Positions 1 through 8,410 of a DNA stretch of 18,297 nucleotides are shown here, piece by piece. The position numbers and the translations under genes were made by a program. Source of the stretch: Oscillospiraceae bacterium (lineage in GTDB: Bacteria; Bacillota; Clostridia; UBA1381); NCBI GenBank assembly GCA_022508725.1, contig JAFLUR010000004.1, positions 1 through 18,297 on the forward strand, in the 5' to 3' direction. The number at the start of each line of letters is the position of its first letter. Within the stretch, counting starts at the first letter, position 1. The notes below the pieces were generated by a model that did not search any database, had not been told where the DNA came from, and saw only the letters and a list, made by a program, of their open reading frames with translations.

Positions 1-2
1 TA

Positions 3-86
3 CCTAAAGCCATTGAGCTTGCATTTGAATCTGTTTCTTCCTCTGATTGCAGGGGATGGTTTCATTCATGCTTTATGTATTGTTAA
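3..86 (+). pseudogene. C-terminal remnant of a transposase, IS630-like
   Basis: The open frame entering from the left edge encodes about 27 residues ending in SSSDCRGWFHSCFMYC and a TAA at 84-86. The pattern 'S..DCRGWFxHC' resembles the extreme C-terminus of IS630-family DDE transposases, which place a similar RGWF-H-C motif just before the stop. Only the tail is visible, so the catalytic DDE residues cannot be checked, and whether the gene is intact upstream is unknown. The C-terminal FMYC differs from the GYC ending I would expect, so the tail may be degraded. The assignment rests on this short motif alone. Confidence 0.4.
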
Positions 87-176
87 TTTATTGGATTGCT
101 ATAAATATATTCTGACGCTTGACGATGATCCTACAGCGGATTAATGCGTTAGATTGGATTCTTAAGAAGTGAATAA

Positions 177-214
177 GAAAAAGTCTGAATTGACAGATCA
201 ATTCAGACTTTTCA
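177..214. terminator. Bidirectional intrinsic terminator
   Basis: A perfect 11-bp inverted repeat, AAGTCTGAATT at 181-191 and AATTCAGACTT at 200-210, encloses an 8-nt loop. A-rich sequence lies on the left and T-rich sequence on the right, so both strands read a stem followed by a short U-tract. It lies between the plus-strand transposase tail and the minus-strand DUF262 operon and probably ends transcripts from both sides. Confidence 0.7.
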
Positions 215-307
215 GGTATTGTATAATACTTGGGCAAATTCTTTTATATCAAAAAAGCTGAAGCCTATGATAATCCCGGCTTGTTTGATTTCTTTGATAT
301 TGGTTGT
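212..307 (-). pseudogene. Possible 3' remnant of an unidentified gene
   Basis: On the minus strand, in a different frame from the DUF262 gene that stops at 319, a 31-codon stretch reads as a protein-like C-terminus (ending KEFAQVLYNT). It closes with TGA at 212-214, directly against the terminator hairpin. A stop codon abutting a terminator is typical of a true gene end. There is no start codon or ribosome site of its own, so the rest of the gene would have been lost when the upstream DUF262 block arrived. I do not recognise the family. It could also be chance coding-like sequence. Confidence 0.3.
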
Positions 308-318
308 TATGAGGAAAT

Positions 319-2403
319 TTATAATTTGACCAATTCTGCTATAAAGCGGGCAGTTTCGGAAATCGGGTTATCTGTGTGCGATTCAAACACCGTTTTGTTT
401 TTTTCGTCAGTTATTGTGAATTTTCCGTCTGAAAAAGATATTGTGTTTTTTCCGACACTTAAATAATGGCAGGCGCTTGTGCCCATATTATTATCATAAC
501 CGGGCTTTATTTTGTATTTATCAAATTCCGTATGCAGAGCGGCAAGAAATAAGTCAAAATTATACCCATTTGCCGCTTTATTATGTATCATATGCATTCT
601 GCCGTTCAATAAGCGTATCCGCAGATGAGAAACACTCATCCAGTCCCATGAAAGCAGTGTGGGGTATGTCAAAAAACAATAACGCCAGTCAGTTCCTTTG
701 ATATCGTGATTATCAATCATTTGCATTAACTGAGGTTCGATATCTTTTTCTGCGTCAATCGCGTCAAGAAAACGGCTTACAATATCTACACATTTCAAAC
801 CGGGATCAGATTTGGAAAACAACGATTTCATACTCGGTGTGCCATGAGGCTCTCCGGGACCGTTAACACATAAAGTACGATAGTAGCTCACCGGAAGCGT
901 ATAGTCGCCGAAGGTGAGCAGAGCGAGGCGCAAAAGATTGTCGTGTTTGGGTTTGTTTTTATCAAACAATGCGGATATTTTACCCCAATATTTACCGAAC
1001 AATTCTTCATTATATACTCCGTCCGCATCTTTTGCACGATAGAGTGCCGAACGGATTTGTCCGCTGAAATATTTATGACTTTCCGCTGTGTATATTTTAT
1101 CCGCAAATTCCTTATTGTAGTTTAAGATGATTTGTGCCTTTATTTTTTCTTCCTCAAGCTGTTTTCCGTCAAAAACCTGTTGCCCGTCAATTTTTAGATC
1201 CGTATTTTCGTTGTATGCGAAAAATTCCGTCAAATCATTGCAATGCTCTGATAATTTATTTATGGTTTTTATCATTTGTTTGTACTTGTCATCGTCCGGT
1301 CTGTTAGTATTATACGTGAGATTTTTAATAATTCTTAACCATGACTTAAACGCCGTTTCATTATTCGTATCTCCGTTTATTATGTATGTCGATACCGCAT
1401 GAAACAATACGCGCTTTTGAATTGTATTGCTCTCCGTCGCGTCAAAAATCAATGAGCGCGCATCTTCAAAAGTCTCGGAATGTGAGTCTTGAATTAAAAA
1501 GTTCAGCGTTTCAAAAGAAGCGTTAAATACAACGGAGTCAATTTTATCATATTTTAAAATACTCATCCAATCGGTGTTATTATTGATAATATCATAATTC
1601 ATAAGTATAACGCGAAAAAATTCGGCATATCTTTTCTCAAAATCTGTTTTGTATTTATCCCAAAAAATATTTATCCATCCGGTATCGAAACGATTTTCAA
1701 ATTCAACGATGTATGACAGATTCAGATTCTGCATTCTGCCTATCAGCTGCGCCTTGAAATTTTCAAAATCCGTTAACGGCTTACCTCTTGCGTTGAGCTT
1801 GATATACAAACTGTCCTCCATACCGAGATCCTCCATATCCAAAAATTTAAAGGTGATCGGTTTTCCGCATATTAATTTATCCGAAAGGTTATCAACGCAT
1901 AAAAACCTGTTATTTATATCGTCCAGCATAACAAGTGCGGATTGTACGGTGGGATCGTATTCCCAGATTGATTCAAACCACTCGGAATCTTTAATTTCTT
2001 CGGACGGTTTATTATTCGTATCAAAGAGATTTTCACGATTATTGACCAGAGATATTAAAAATTTTTCAGAGGTATCCCGCGTTTTATAGGTGAATTTATG
2101 CAGAAGCGGAGTTTTTGTTTTATCTTTGCGAAACGCGTACAGATGCAGCAGAAACAGCGTTGTCAGACGCTGTTGTCCGTCAACCGGAATGAATTTTTTA
2201 CCTTCGGCTTTTCCGTAAACAAAACTGAGATCGAGGACAGATCCGCCCTGAATGGCAGCTTTCATATCTTCAAGCAAATTTGTTCGTACTTTTTCGCTGC
2301 GGATATCCTTTCTGCCCTGCGCATAATCTCTCTGGATGATCGGTATTTCCACCTCATATTTCTCCAGCAGCTCAAACAGCGTAGATATTTTATTTTTACT
2401 CAC
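319..2403 (-). CDS. DUF262 domain protein without HNH domain (GmrSD-type partner)
   Basis: A 694-residue protein starting at GTG 2401-2403. That GTG overlaps the TGA of the upstream gene (GTGA), with a GGAGGGG ribosome site about 8 nt upstream. The N-terminus shows the DUF262 signature: IPIIQRDYAQGR at about residues 20-31, then the hallmark PVDGQQRLTTL at about 73-83, then KLNARGKPLT with a following E/F-rich helix. DUF262 is the ParB/Srx-like domain of the GmrS half of type IV modification-dependent restriction enzymes and of related phage-defence proteins, where the DGQQR motif is needed for NTP hydrolysis. The long C-terminal half has no visible HNH/DUF1524 motif (no EH-I...GNLTLL), unlike its upstream neighbour. 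Overlap with that neighbour implies coupled translation and probably a joint complex. Function as a defence component is inferred from family and pairing; the substrate is unknown. Confidence 0.85.
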   Translation of the reverse strand: MSKNKISTLFELLEKYEVEIPIIQRDYAQGRKDIRSEKVRTNLLEDMKAAIQGGSVLDLSFVYGKAEGKKFIPVDGQQRLTTLFLLHLYAFRKDKTKTPLLHKFTYKTRDTSEKFLISLVNNRENLFDTNNKPSEEIKDSEWFESIWEYDPTVQSALVMLDDINNRFLCVDNLSDKLICGKPITFKFLDMEDLGMEDSLYIKLNARGKPLTDFENFKAQLIGRMQNLNLSYIVEFENRFDTGWINIFWDKYKTDFEKRYAEFFRVILMNYDIINNNTDWMSILKYDKIDSVVFNASFETLNFLIQDSHSETFEDARSLIFDATESNTIQKRVLFHAVSTYIINGDTNNETAFKSWLRIIKNLTYNTNRPDDDKYKQMIKTINKLSEHCNDLTEFFAYNENTDLKIDGQQVFDGKQLEEEKIKAQIILNYNKEFADKIYTAESHKYFSGQIRSALYRAKDADGVYNEELFGKYWGKISALFDKNKPKHDNLLRLALLTFGDYTLPVSYYRTLCVNGPGEPHGTPSMKSLFSKSDPGLKCVDIVSRFLDAIDAEKDIEPQLMQMIDNHDIKGTDWRYCFLTYPTLLSWDWMSVSHLRIRLLNGRMHMIHNKAANGYNFDLFLAALHTEFDKYKIKPGYDNNMGTSACHYLSVGKNTISFSDGKFTITDEKNKTVFESHTDNPISETARFIAELVKL

Positions 2404-3959
2404 AGCATTGCCCCTCCTTCATAAAATGCTTGCAGTGTTTCTTCTATCTTTTCAATATAGTCACGCTTATCGCTGTCATTCCATAAACTCATATCATCAA
2501 ATTCTTTGGAATATGCTTTCAGAAATATATTTTTGGTGCACAAAGGAACAAATAACCCTTTGGATTCGCGCTCTATGATAATGCGGCGCTTTTCCGGGAA
2601 TGGTTTATTTTTATAAATGCGGTTTGTGTGGCAGTCAAGCAGCGTAAGATTACCCAGACTATCGTCAGGATCGTCTGTATCATCGCCTATAGCATGAATA
2701 TGTTCGACATCCCATTTCTCTTTTTTATATATATCGAACGGAAAACGATATTGTTTTTCACTTTTACATACCAGTGTTGCGATATTAAACAGCAGAAGTA
2801 TCCGGCGAATTTCGCTTTTGTCGGAATCAAACGAAAGTTTTGTTAAATCTTTATATTTTTCTGTATTTGTTTTTTCCTTTGCTTTTTTCAACAGCTCTTT
2901 TGTCGCAGCGCTTTTTCGTTTGCCTTTGATCAATGAAAAGATTGTTTCGACAGTCGTTCCGGTGTCGATCAGGTATCCGATGATATGATATTTATTCAAG
3001 TTATTATACCATTCGCAAAATTCCTCGTATAAATGTTCAACCTCGTTCCAAAGTCTGCGTACAAACTCTTCCTTATTATCCGCTTTTTCCAACACAGCGA
3101 AAAATACCAGAAACGGGAACAGCGGCTGTTTCGGTGATATGGAATTTTCATTATATTTATTTGCAAGCAACTCAAATAATAAGTCGATACGCGTTCCTCC
3201 CGGATCTTTAGCGTTAAGAAAATACCAAAAGGAGTCATTTTGCAGACCATGCTCAATCCTATCCCATGCGATAGAAATTTTAAGTTGAATTTCGCTCAAT
3301 TCTTCATTATTTTTTGTTTCAAAATTATCCTTCTTCAATAAAAGCGCCTTTATGAGTTCTGCGTTTGTGAGAGGTATTTTCCCCAGATTCACTTTTGTAA
3401 ATACGGAAATCGGTTCGCTGCCGTCCGGCAGCTCGTACAGGATAAAAAATACGCTTTCCATGATTTTTATATTAAGCTGAGAAATATCCGCCGGACTTTT
3501 CAGATGAATTTCCGACCATCTTTTAATGGCGTCATAAGCTTCGCCTATATAATGGAAATCTATGGTCGAGTCATTCTTATGATTATCGTCGGATAAATTT
3601 TTCAAAAACATATTATTTTTTCCGCGTGTTTCATATTCCAATTCAAAAAGAGGGGGAGGGGAATCGGGTTTCTGTGCAGCAATTTTCATAAAAATATAAA
3701 TTGTGGTAAGCCGCTGCTGTCCATCCACCACCTCGTAGTAACCTTCATCACATTTTTTTACAATAAGAGGTTGTATACAGTATTTTTTATCATCATCGGG
3801 TGAAAAATTATCAATATCATCAAGCAGAGCGAATATTTCGTTTTTTGTCCATCGATATCCTCTTTGATAGGACGGAATAAAAAAGCGATATCCCTCTAAA
3901 TCCGTTATACGTTTTTCGTCTATATCCTCATTTAATATTTCTTTCATTGAAATTCTCAT
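2400..3959 (-). CDS. DUF262-DUF1524 protein, GmrSD-like HNH endonuclease
   Basis: A 519-residue two-domain protein. Residues about 26-49 (IPSYQRGYRWT) and 78-86 (VDGQQRLTT) mark an N-terminal DUF262 domain, with NLGKIPLTNAELIKA at 191-205. The C-terminus carries a DUF1524 HNH nuclease motif: VEHI at 418-421, GNLTLL at 436-441, N446 and KPFPEK at 452-457. This is the GmrS-GmrD single-chain layout of type IV restriction enzymes that cut modified phage DNA; activity here is inferred. The first ATG (3957-3959) is immediately preceded by AAAGGA with no spacer. A second in-frame ATG at 3945-3947 has a 12-nt spacer, so the start is uncertain by four codons. The gene is second in a WYL-regulator/DUF262/DUF262 block and overlaps the downstream partner by 4 nt. 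Confidence 0.88.
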   Translation of the reverse strand: MRISMKEILNEDIDEKRITDLEGYRFFIPSYQRGYRWTKNEIFALLDDIDNFSPDDDKKYCIQPLIVKKCDEGYYEVVDGQQRLTTIYIFMKIAAQKPDSPPPLFELEYETRGKNNMFLKNLSDDNHKNDSTIDFHYIGEAYDAIKRWSEIHLKSPADISQLNIKIMESVFFILYELPDGSEPISVFTKVNLGKIPLTNAELIKALLLKKDNFETKNNEELSEIQLKISIAWDRIEHGLQNDSFWYFLNAKDPGGTRIDLLFELLANKYNENSISPKQPLFPFLVFFAVLEKADNKEEFVRRLWNEVEHLYEEFCEWYNNLNKYHIIGYLIDTGTTVETIFSLIKGKRKSAATKELLKKAKEKTNTEKYKDLTKLSFDSDKSEIRRILLLFNIATLVCKSEKQYRFPFDIYKKEKWDVEHIHAIGDDTDDPDDSLGNLTLLDCHTNRIYKNKPFPEKRRIIIERESKGLFVPLCTKNIFLKAYSKEFDDMSLWNDSDKRDYIEKIEETLQAFYEGGAML

Positions 3960-4053
3960 TCCTTTCCGGGTTGTCGTTTACTTTGAGAAATTACTGCAGG
4001 ATATTTGATCATCTTGCTCAATTATAAAAGTCAGTGTATTATGGCTTCGGTTT

Positions 4054-5082
4054 TTATAATATCTCATAATTTTTCATTGCCTCGCGTAAGTCCTGTTTTA
4101 TGTTGTCCGCAAGTTCCTGCGGAGCAATGATCCGGACGTGCAGCGCGTATTGCAAAGCCCATTTTCTGATCGCCGTCTCATTTACCGTAACGACCGCCGT
4201 GACATGATTTTCTGATTCATTTTTGAATCTGATATCTTTGCCGAACCAATCTATCAGATCGGAAACAATATATTTTTCAGCCTGCATTTCAACTCTCACG
4301 CTTTCGCCTGAAAACATATAAATATGTTCTGCCATATGTTTCGGCAGAGTAAGTCCGTGTTCTGTTCCTTTGACATTTTTGAGCGGTTTTCTGCTTTCAT
4401 CGGTAAGCTCTATAGCTGTTATCCTATCAATTCTGAAATGAGCGATATCATTGTATTTGTCAACATTGCCTATAAGATAATATCTTCCGTTGGCAGCCGC
4501 CATCTGATATGGATTCACCAAATATTTTTCTGTTTTGCGCGGATGCAGTTTTTTGTCTGTTCCGAAGGAATTGTATGTAAACAACACCTTTTTGTTTTTA
4601 TCAATCGCTTCATCAAGAATATCTATAGTGTAAAACAGTTCCTTGTTTTCCGGTTGATTTTCGGGCAGACTTCGTATGTGTTTAATCCTGTTGCCGAAAT
4701 AAACATTTGAAAGTCCGGACAGTTTTTGAGCAAGCTGCTTGCATTGTGAATATGGAATATGTTTTGAAAAGAACAGACTGTCAATGAGAAGTCTTATTTC
4801 AGAATTGTCAAAATCATGATAATAATACCAATCTGAATAAACCGTAATATCCTCGCCGTTTCTGCCTTTTCTGACATCTTCGGTATAGCATATTTTATCG
4901 TCAATATCAAGCAGATTCATCAGATTGCGTTTGACTGTCTTACGGTCAACATCCATAAGGTATTCACTTTTTAAAAGCTCTGATATCCTTTGCTGTGTGA
5001 GCCGATGATTCTCATCTGAGTATTTTTTCAGTATATTCAGGATGTTTATAGTGACCAGCTTTTTAGGGGGTATTGTGTACAT
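4054..5082 (-). CDS. WYL-domain transcriptional regulator
   Basis: A 342-residue protein. Residues about 8-58 form a winged helix-turn-helix (LTQQRISELL followed by VDRKTVKRNL). Residues about 163-227 form a WYL domain with KKVLFTYNSFG, YLVNPYQMAAANGRYYLIG and HFRIDRITAIEL. The WYL triad reads YYL at 201-203, and FRIDRI matches the conserved second motif. A C-terminal WYL extension (WCX-like, about 262-335) follows. WYL proteins bind nucleic-acid or nucleotide ligands and are frequently found controlling CRISPR, BREX, CBASS and other defence operons. The gene lies directly upstream of the DUF262 pair and just downstream of the MoxR gene, with its own promoter, so it may repress or activate either unit and itself. 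The ribosome site is TTGAGGTG, with ATG at 5080-5082. Confidence 0.9.
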   Translation of the reverse strand: MYTIPPKKLVTINILNILKKYSDENHRLTQQRISELLKSEYLMDVDRKTVKRNLMNLLDIDDKICYTEDVRKGRNGEDITVYSDWYYYHDFDNSEIRLLIDSLFFSKHIPYSQCKQLAQKLSGLSNVYFGNRIKHIRSLPENQPENKELFYTIDILDEAIDKNKKVLFTYNSFGTDKKLHPRKTEKYLVNPYQMAAANGRYYLIGNVDKYNDIAHFRIDRITAIELTDESRKPLKNVKGTEHGLTLPKHMAEHIYMFSGESVRVEMQAEKYIVSDLIDWFGKDIRFKNESENHVTAVVTVNETAIRKWALQYALHVRIIAPQELADNIKQDLREAMKNYEIL

Positions 5083-5104
5083 ATTTATTCACCTCAATAA
5101 GCTT

Positions 5105-5133
5105 ATTATACTAAATTTTATTTGTTTATGCAA
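5105..5133 (-). promoter_or_regulatory. Sigma-A promoter of the WYL regulator
   Basis: On the minus strand TTGCAT (5128-5133) and a perfect TATAAT (5105-5110) are separated by 17 bp, ending 22 bp before the WYL start codon. The sequence ACCTCAATAA (5091-5100), containing the ribosome site, is echoed as ACCTCAAATAA at 5135-5145 just upstream of the -35. A pair of similar sites flanking a promoter could be autoregulatory operators. Confidence 0.7.
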
Positions 5134-5215
5134 TACCTCAAATAAATAATGTTACTGCAGAAAAGTATTTATTATCCACACTTACTGTAATTTTATTCAG
5201 ATCCTCCCTGTATTT

Positions 5216-6739
5216 TTATATATTCAAATCTGTTTCCAACAGCTTCAAATCCTTTATAATTTCTTTTTGTCTTTCATAAAAAAGCAGTTCTTTGTTATGC
5301 TTGAAATATTCATCACAACCGTAATGGCTTATGAAATGAGCCCCGTAATAGTTTATAGTAAGCTCTGTAACAAGGATGAGCATTTCCTGACCATCGGCAA
5401 AGACCTCGTCACAAAAAGCAAACACATTAGAGAGCTCCTTGCTGACCTTGTCGGCTGTCTTCTTCAATTCTTTTGTATATTTGTCAAATTCGGTTTTTAT
5501 AAGCTTAAACGTGTTGTCAGATATTTCCGGATTTTTGCTTTTCAGAATAATGGAAATCTCATGCAACATTGATATTGCGCCGTGAATTGCTTTTTCTGCA
5601 TCAGGAGATATATTAGACGCGAGCTTTCCGATGTCTATGCGGTTTTTTAAAGTATCAGCCTGTTTTTCGATCAAAGAAAACGCATCTGATCCCGGGCTTG
5701 ACAAACCTGTTTTTATCTTTTTCAGACAGGCAAACAGTTCCGTTAGCGCTTGTTCTTCACGAAATACTTCCCGGCAACCTGCTGTTATCGCATCAATAAT
5801 CAATCCGAGAAGTGACAGCTTCTCGTCAAATCCGGCATTTTCCGCTCTTGATTTTATTTCCGGCGGCGCCTTTCCGTCAAGAATCTTGTCAACCTGATAA
5901 TCAGATTTATATTTATTGAATAAATCATAATATATCGCAAAATCTTTTGCAATCTTTTTATTTTGCAAATACTGTGCTGTAAGTTTTTCATCAACGGCAA
6001 TACTGTTTTTCTCATAAAGGATTATCATATCGGATAAATCAGTCCAGCCTCTGGCGGTTACAAAGGATTTCCCGTCAACAGTAGTCTCGATTTTGTAAAA
6101 ATCATCTTTTTTTATGTCGAGATATGTAAGGATCGACGCGTGTATCCCCTTTTTATACGCATACTCTTTCCATACGGAAAAATCGGGCTCTACATCAATT
6201 CGCTTTAAACGATCCCATGTAACGATATCAAATTCGCGGACGGAATTGTTGTATTCGGGAGGATTTCCGGCTGTTACGACTAACCATCCGTCAGGCACGC
6301 AATGCCTGCCGAATATTTTATACTGCAAAAACTGCAGCATTGACGGCGCCAAAGTTTCCGAAACACAATTTATCTCATCAAGGAATAAAATCCCTTCTTT
6401 TACTCCGGTCTTCTCAATTGTGTCATAAACCGACGCTATAATTTCAGACATTGTGTATTCGGAAACATTGTATTCCTTTCCGCCGTAAATCTTTTTTTCA
6501 ATAAAAGGAAGTCCTAATGCCGACTGCCTTGTATGATGAGTCATGGAGTAGGAGACAAGTCCTATACCAAGCTCTGCCGCAATCTGTTCCATTACCGCAG
6601 TTTTGCCGATACCCGGCGGCCCCATCATGAATACAGGACGCTGCTGCTGAATCGGTATGCAGTAATTCCCGTATTCGTCCTTTGTGAAGTACGCTTGTAC
6701 AGCGTTTTTAATTTGCTCTTTGGCATCTTTTATATTCAT
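5216..6739 (-). CDS. MoxR-like AAA+ ATPase
   Basis: A 507-residue protein with an N-terminal AAA+ module. Walker A is GPPGIGKT at 40-47, Walker B ILFLDEIN at 117-124 with ETLAPSMLQFLQ following, sensor 1 TAGNP at 156-160, and an arginine-finger-like DRLKR at 176-180. These are the features of the MoxR branch (chaperone-like ATPases that remodel a partner bound through a vWA MIDAS). The C-terminal 250 residues are helical and charged, with coiled-coil-like stretches around 360-440, and are not a standard lid domain only. It is the distal member of a vWA, LRR, MoxR gene set on the minus strand, with a 91-bp gap from the LRR gene. Ribosome site AAGGA, ATG at 6737-6739. The partner is expected to be the vWA protein encoded two genes upstream; this is established for MoxR/vWA families and inferred here. 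Confidence 0.9.
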   Translation of the reverse strand: MNIKDAKEQIKNAVQAYFTKDEYGNYCIPIQQQRPVFMMGPPGIGKTAVMEQIAAELGIGLVSYSMTHHTRQSALGLPFIEKKIYGGKEYNVSEYTMSEIIASVYDTIEKTGVKEGILFLDEINCVSETLAPSMLQFLQYKIFGRHCVPDGWLVVTAGNPPEYNNSVREFDIVTWDRLKRIDVEPDFSVWKEYAYKKGIHASILTYLDIKKDDFYKIETTVDGKSFVTARGWTDLSDMIILYEKNSIAVDEKLTAQYLQNKKIAKDFAIYYDLFNKYKSDYQVDKILDGKAPPEIKSRAENAGFDEKLSLLGLIIDAITAGCREVFREEQALTELFACLKKIKTGLSSPGSDAFSLIEKQADTLKNRIDIGKLASNISPDAEKAIHGAISMLHEISIILKSKNPEISDNTFKLIKTEFDKYTKELKKTADKVSKELSNVFAFCDEVFADGQEMLILVTELTINYYGAHFISHYGCDEYFKHNKELLFYERQKEIIKDLKLLETDLNI

Positions 6740-6830
6740 ACTTTTTTCCTTCTTTCTTCATTCATTTTTAAATAGAAATAATTTTGTTGATTCAATCACA
6801 GGTTCAATTCTTTTACATAGCGGTTCTGCC

Positions 6831-8399
6831 TTATTCAGCCTCAAACGGTATATAATTTTCTTTTGCGTACTGCTCAGCATAGCTTCCTGCGGGGGCGTGG
6901 ATGGTTACTCCGATAGGATTTCCTTCATTAAAGAATGCAACAATAATTTTTTCTACGCTGCGAGGAATATAAATATGTTTCAATGAGCTGCAATATGAAA
7001 AGGCTAATAGTCCGATCTCTTTCAAGCTTTCCGGTAAAATTACTTCCTGCAAATCAGACCAGTAACTAAAGGTAGAGCCGCACAATATTTCAAACCCGTC
7101 GGGTAAAATAACCTTTTGGGCAGGAAGTTGACCAAGTGCATTATAACAGTTTCGGGTAATGCCGTCCGGAATACGGAGACATTTGATGTTTTTCGGACCG
7201 ATATAGTCTGTCAGAATTCTATGGCGACCTACATCAATGGCAATAAAACCGTCTTTATCAGCCATAGCAGTACAATTCCGGAAGCTGCATTTTATATCTA
7301 TATCGTCACTCTGTACCTCAACAGATTCTACACACTCCGGGAATACACCGCTTATTCTGTAAACCCTTCTTTTTCCTATGAATTTTGGTATAACAACATG
7401 CTTTTCATGACCTCTGTATTTTGTGATCTCAATATATGTTTCACCGGATTCAAATACAACCGGATGATATGACCACAACTTACTTAGTTCTTTTACAGTC
7501 ATTTTAGGAGCATCGTCCAGAGAGAATATAGTTTTTATTCCTTCAGAATTATTGTTTTTTGCATCTAACAACATTGCAGTAATTTCCGGTTTTCCCTGAA
7601 CAGCGTCAATCATTTTTTCCAATAACGATGCTTTAGGCTGTGCTATTTGTATAAAACGCTTAAATGCCGGCACATCATCACATTCCTGCAGATACTTTGC
7701 AACATCATCACTGTAGTTTTTGATGAAAGCCTGAATTTTTTCGACAGCATCCTCATGAATCATTTTATCCCCGCACAGCCATGCGGCAGCTGTGAGTGCG
7801 CGGGGTGAACGGTTCAGCCTGTCATAATAATCTCCTCCGCAATAAACGATTGCATTGTCAGGAATGCTTCTGCACGCAATATGACTGACTTTGAACTCTC
7901 CTATCTTTGCAGGGAATACAATGTAATGTTCATTTTTCATATGATCAGGAAATTTATATGTATATGTAATATCGCCGCTGATAACATTTGAAAAACCATT
8001 CACTGAAACAGTTCCTTTACGTATGGAAAGCTTATACAGCGCGCGCCCTTCTTCCATAGTCATTATTCCTGTTTTCATACGTTTCATAAAATCTTTCACA
8101 TATGAAGCAGCCGTATTTTTACTTTCAATCCGGCTCATGTTCCAGCAGCCATAAAACGCAAGTAAACCGATAGTTTCCGGCTCACCGTCAAATATTATTT
8201 CGCAAAGCTCTTTACAATTGCGAAATGCATTGTCTCCAATGGATTGTACACTATCCGGAATATGAACAGATTGTAGTGATGAGCATTCTGCAAAGGCGCT
8301 TTTTCCTATTTTCTCTACTTCTTCGGGAATATGAATCTCGGTTATACCCGGTTCCTCATAGTATTTCCTTAGAATTTTCATTCGGATATCAAATGACAT
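6831..8399 (-). CDS. Leucine-rich repeat (BspA/LRR_5-like) protein of a MoxR-vWA module
   Basis: A 522-residue protein when started at ATG 8397-8399, which has AGGAG 8 nt upstream. The ATG at 8403-8405 is only 2 nt from the same AGGAG, and the longer frame reaching 8450 overlaps the vWA gene, so both are less likely. Two blocks of BspA-type LRR_5 repeats are visible. The N-terminal block is GITEIHIPEEVEKIGKSAF with SVHIPDSVQSIGDNAF. The C-terminal block includes EVILPESLKEIGLLAF and HIYIPRSVEKI, ending in an APAGSYAEQYAKEN cap. Between them is a roughly 250-residue non-LRR region with a helical part (EKIQAFIKNYSDDVAKYL, then ITAMLLDAKNNN). There is no signal peptide or membrane segment, unlike secreted BspA proteins, so it acts in the cytoplasm. 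Placed between vWA and MoxR genes, it is a candidate sensor or client-recognition subunit (inference). Confidence 0.82.
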   Translation of the reverse strand: MSFDIRMKILRKYYEEPGITEIHIPEEVEKIGKSAFAECSSLQSVHIPDSVQSIGDNAFRNCKELCEIIFDGEPETIGLLAFYGCWNMSRIESKNTAASYVKDFMKRMKTGIMTMEEGRALYKLSIRKGTVSVNGFSNVISGDITYTYKFPDHMKNEHYIVFPAKIGEFKVSHIACRSIPDNAIVYCGGDYYDRLNRSPRALTAAAWLCGDKMIHEDAVEKIQAFIKNYSDDVAKYLQECDDVPAFKRFIQIAQPKASLLEKMIDAVQGKPEITAMLLDAKNNNSEGIKTIFSLDDAPKMTVKELSKLWSYHPVVFESGETYIEITKYRGHEKHVVIPKFIGKRRVYRISGVFPECVESVEVQSDDIDIKCSFRNCTAMADKDGFIAIDVGRHRILTDYIGPKNIKCLRIPDGITRNCYNALGQLPAQKVILPDGFEILCGSTFSYWSDLQEVILPESLKEIGLLAFSYCSSLKHIYIPRSVEKIIVAFFNEGNPIGVTIHAPAGSYAEQYAKENYIPFEAE

Positions 8400-8410
8400 T
8401 TTCATTTCTC

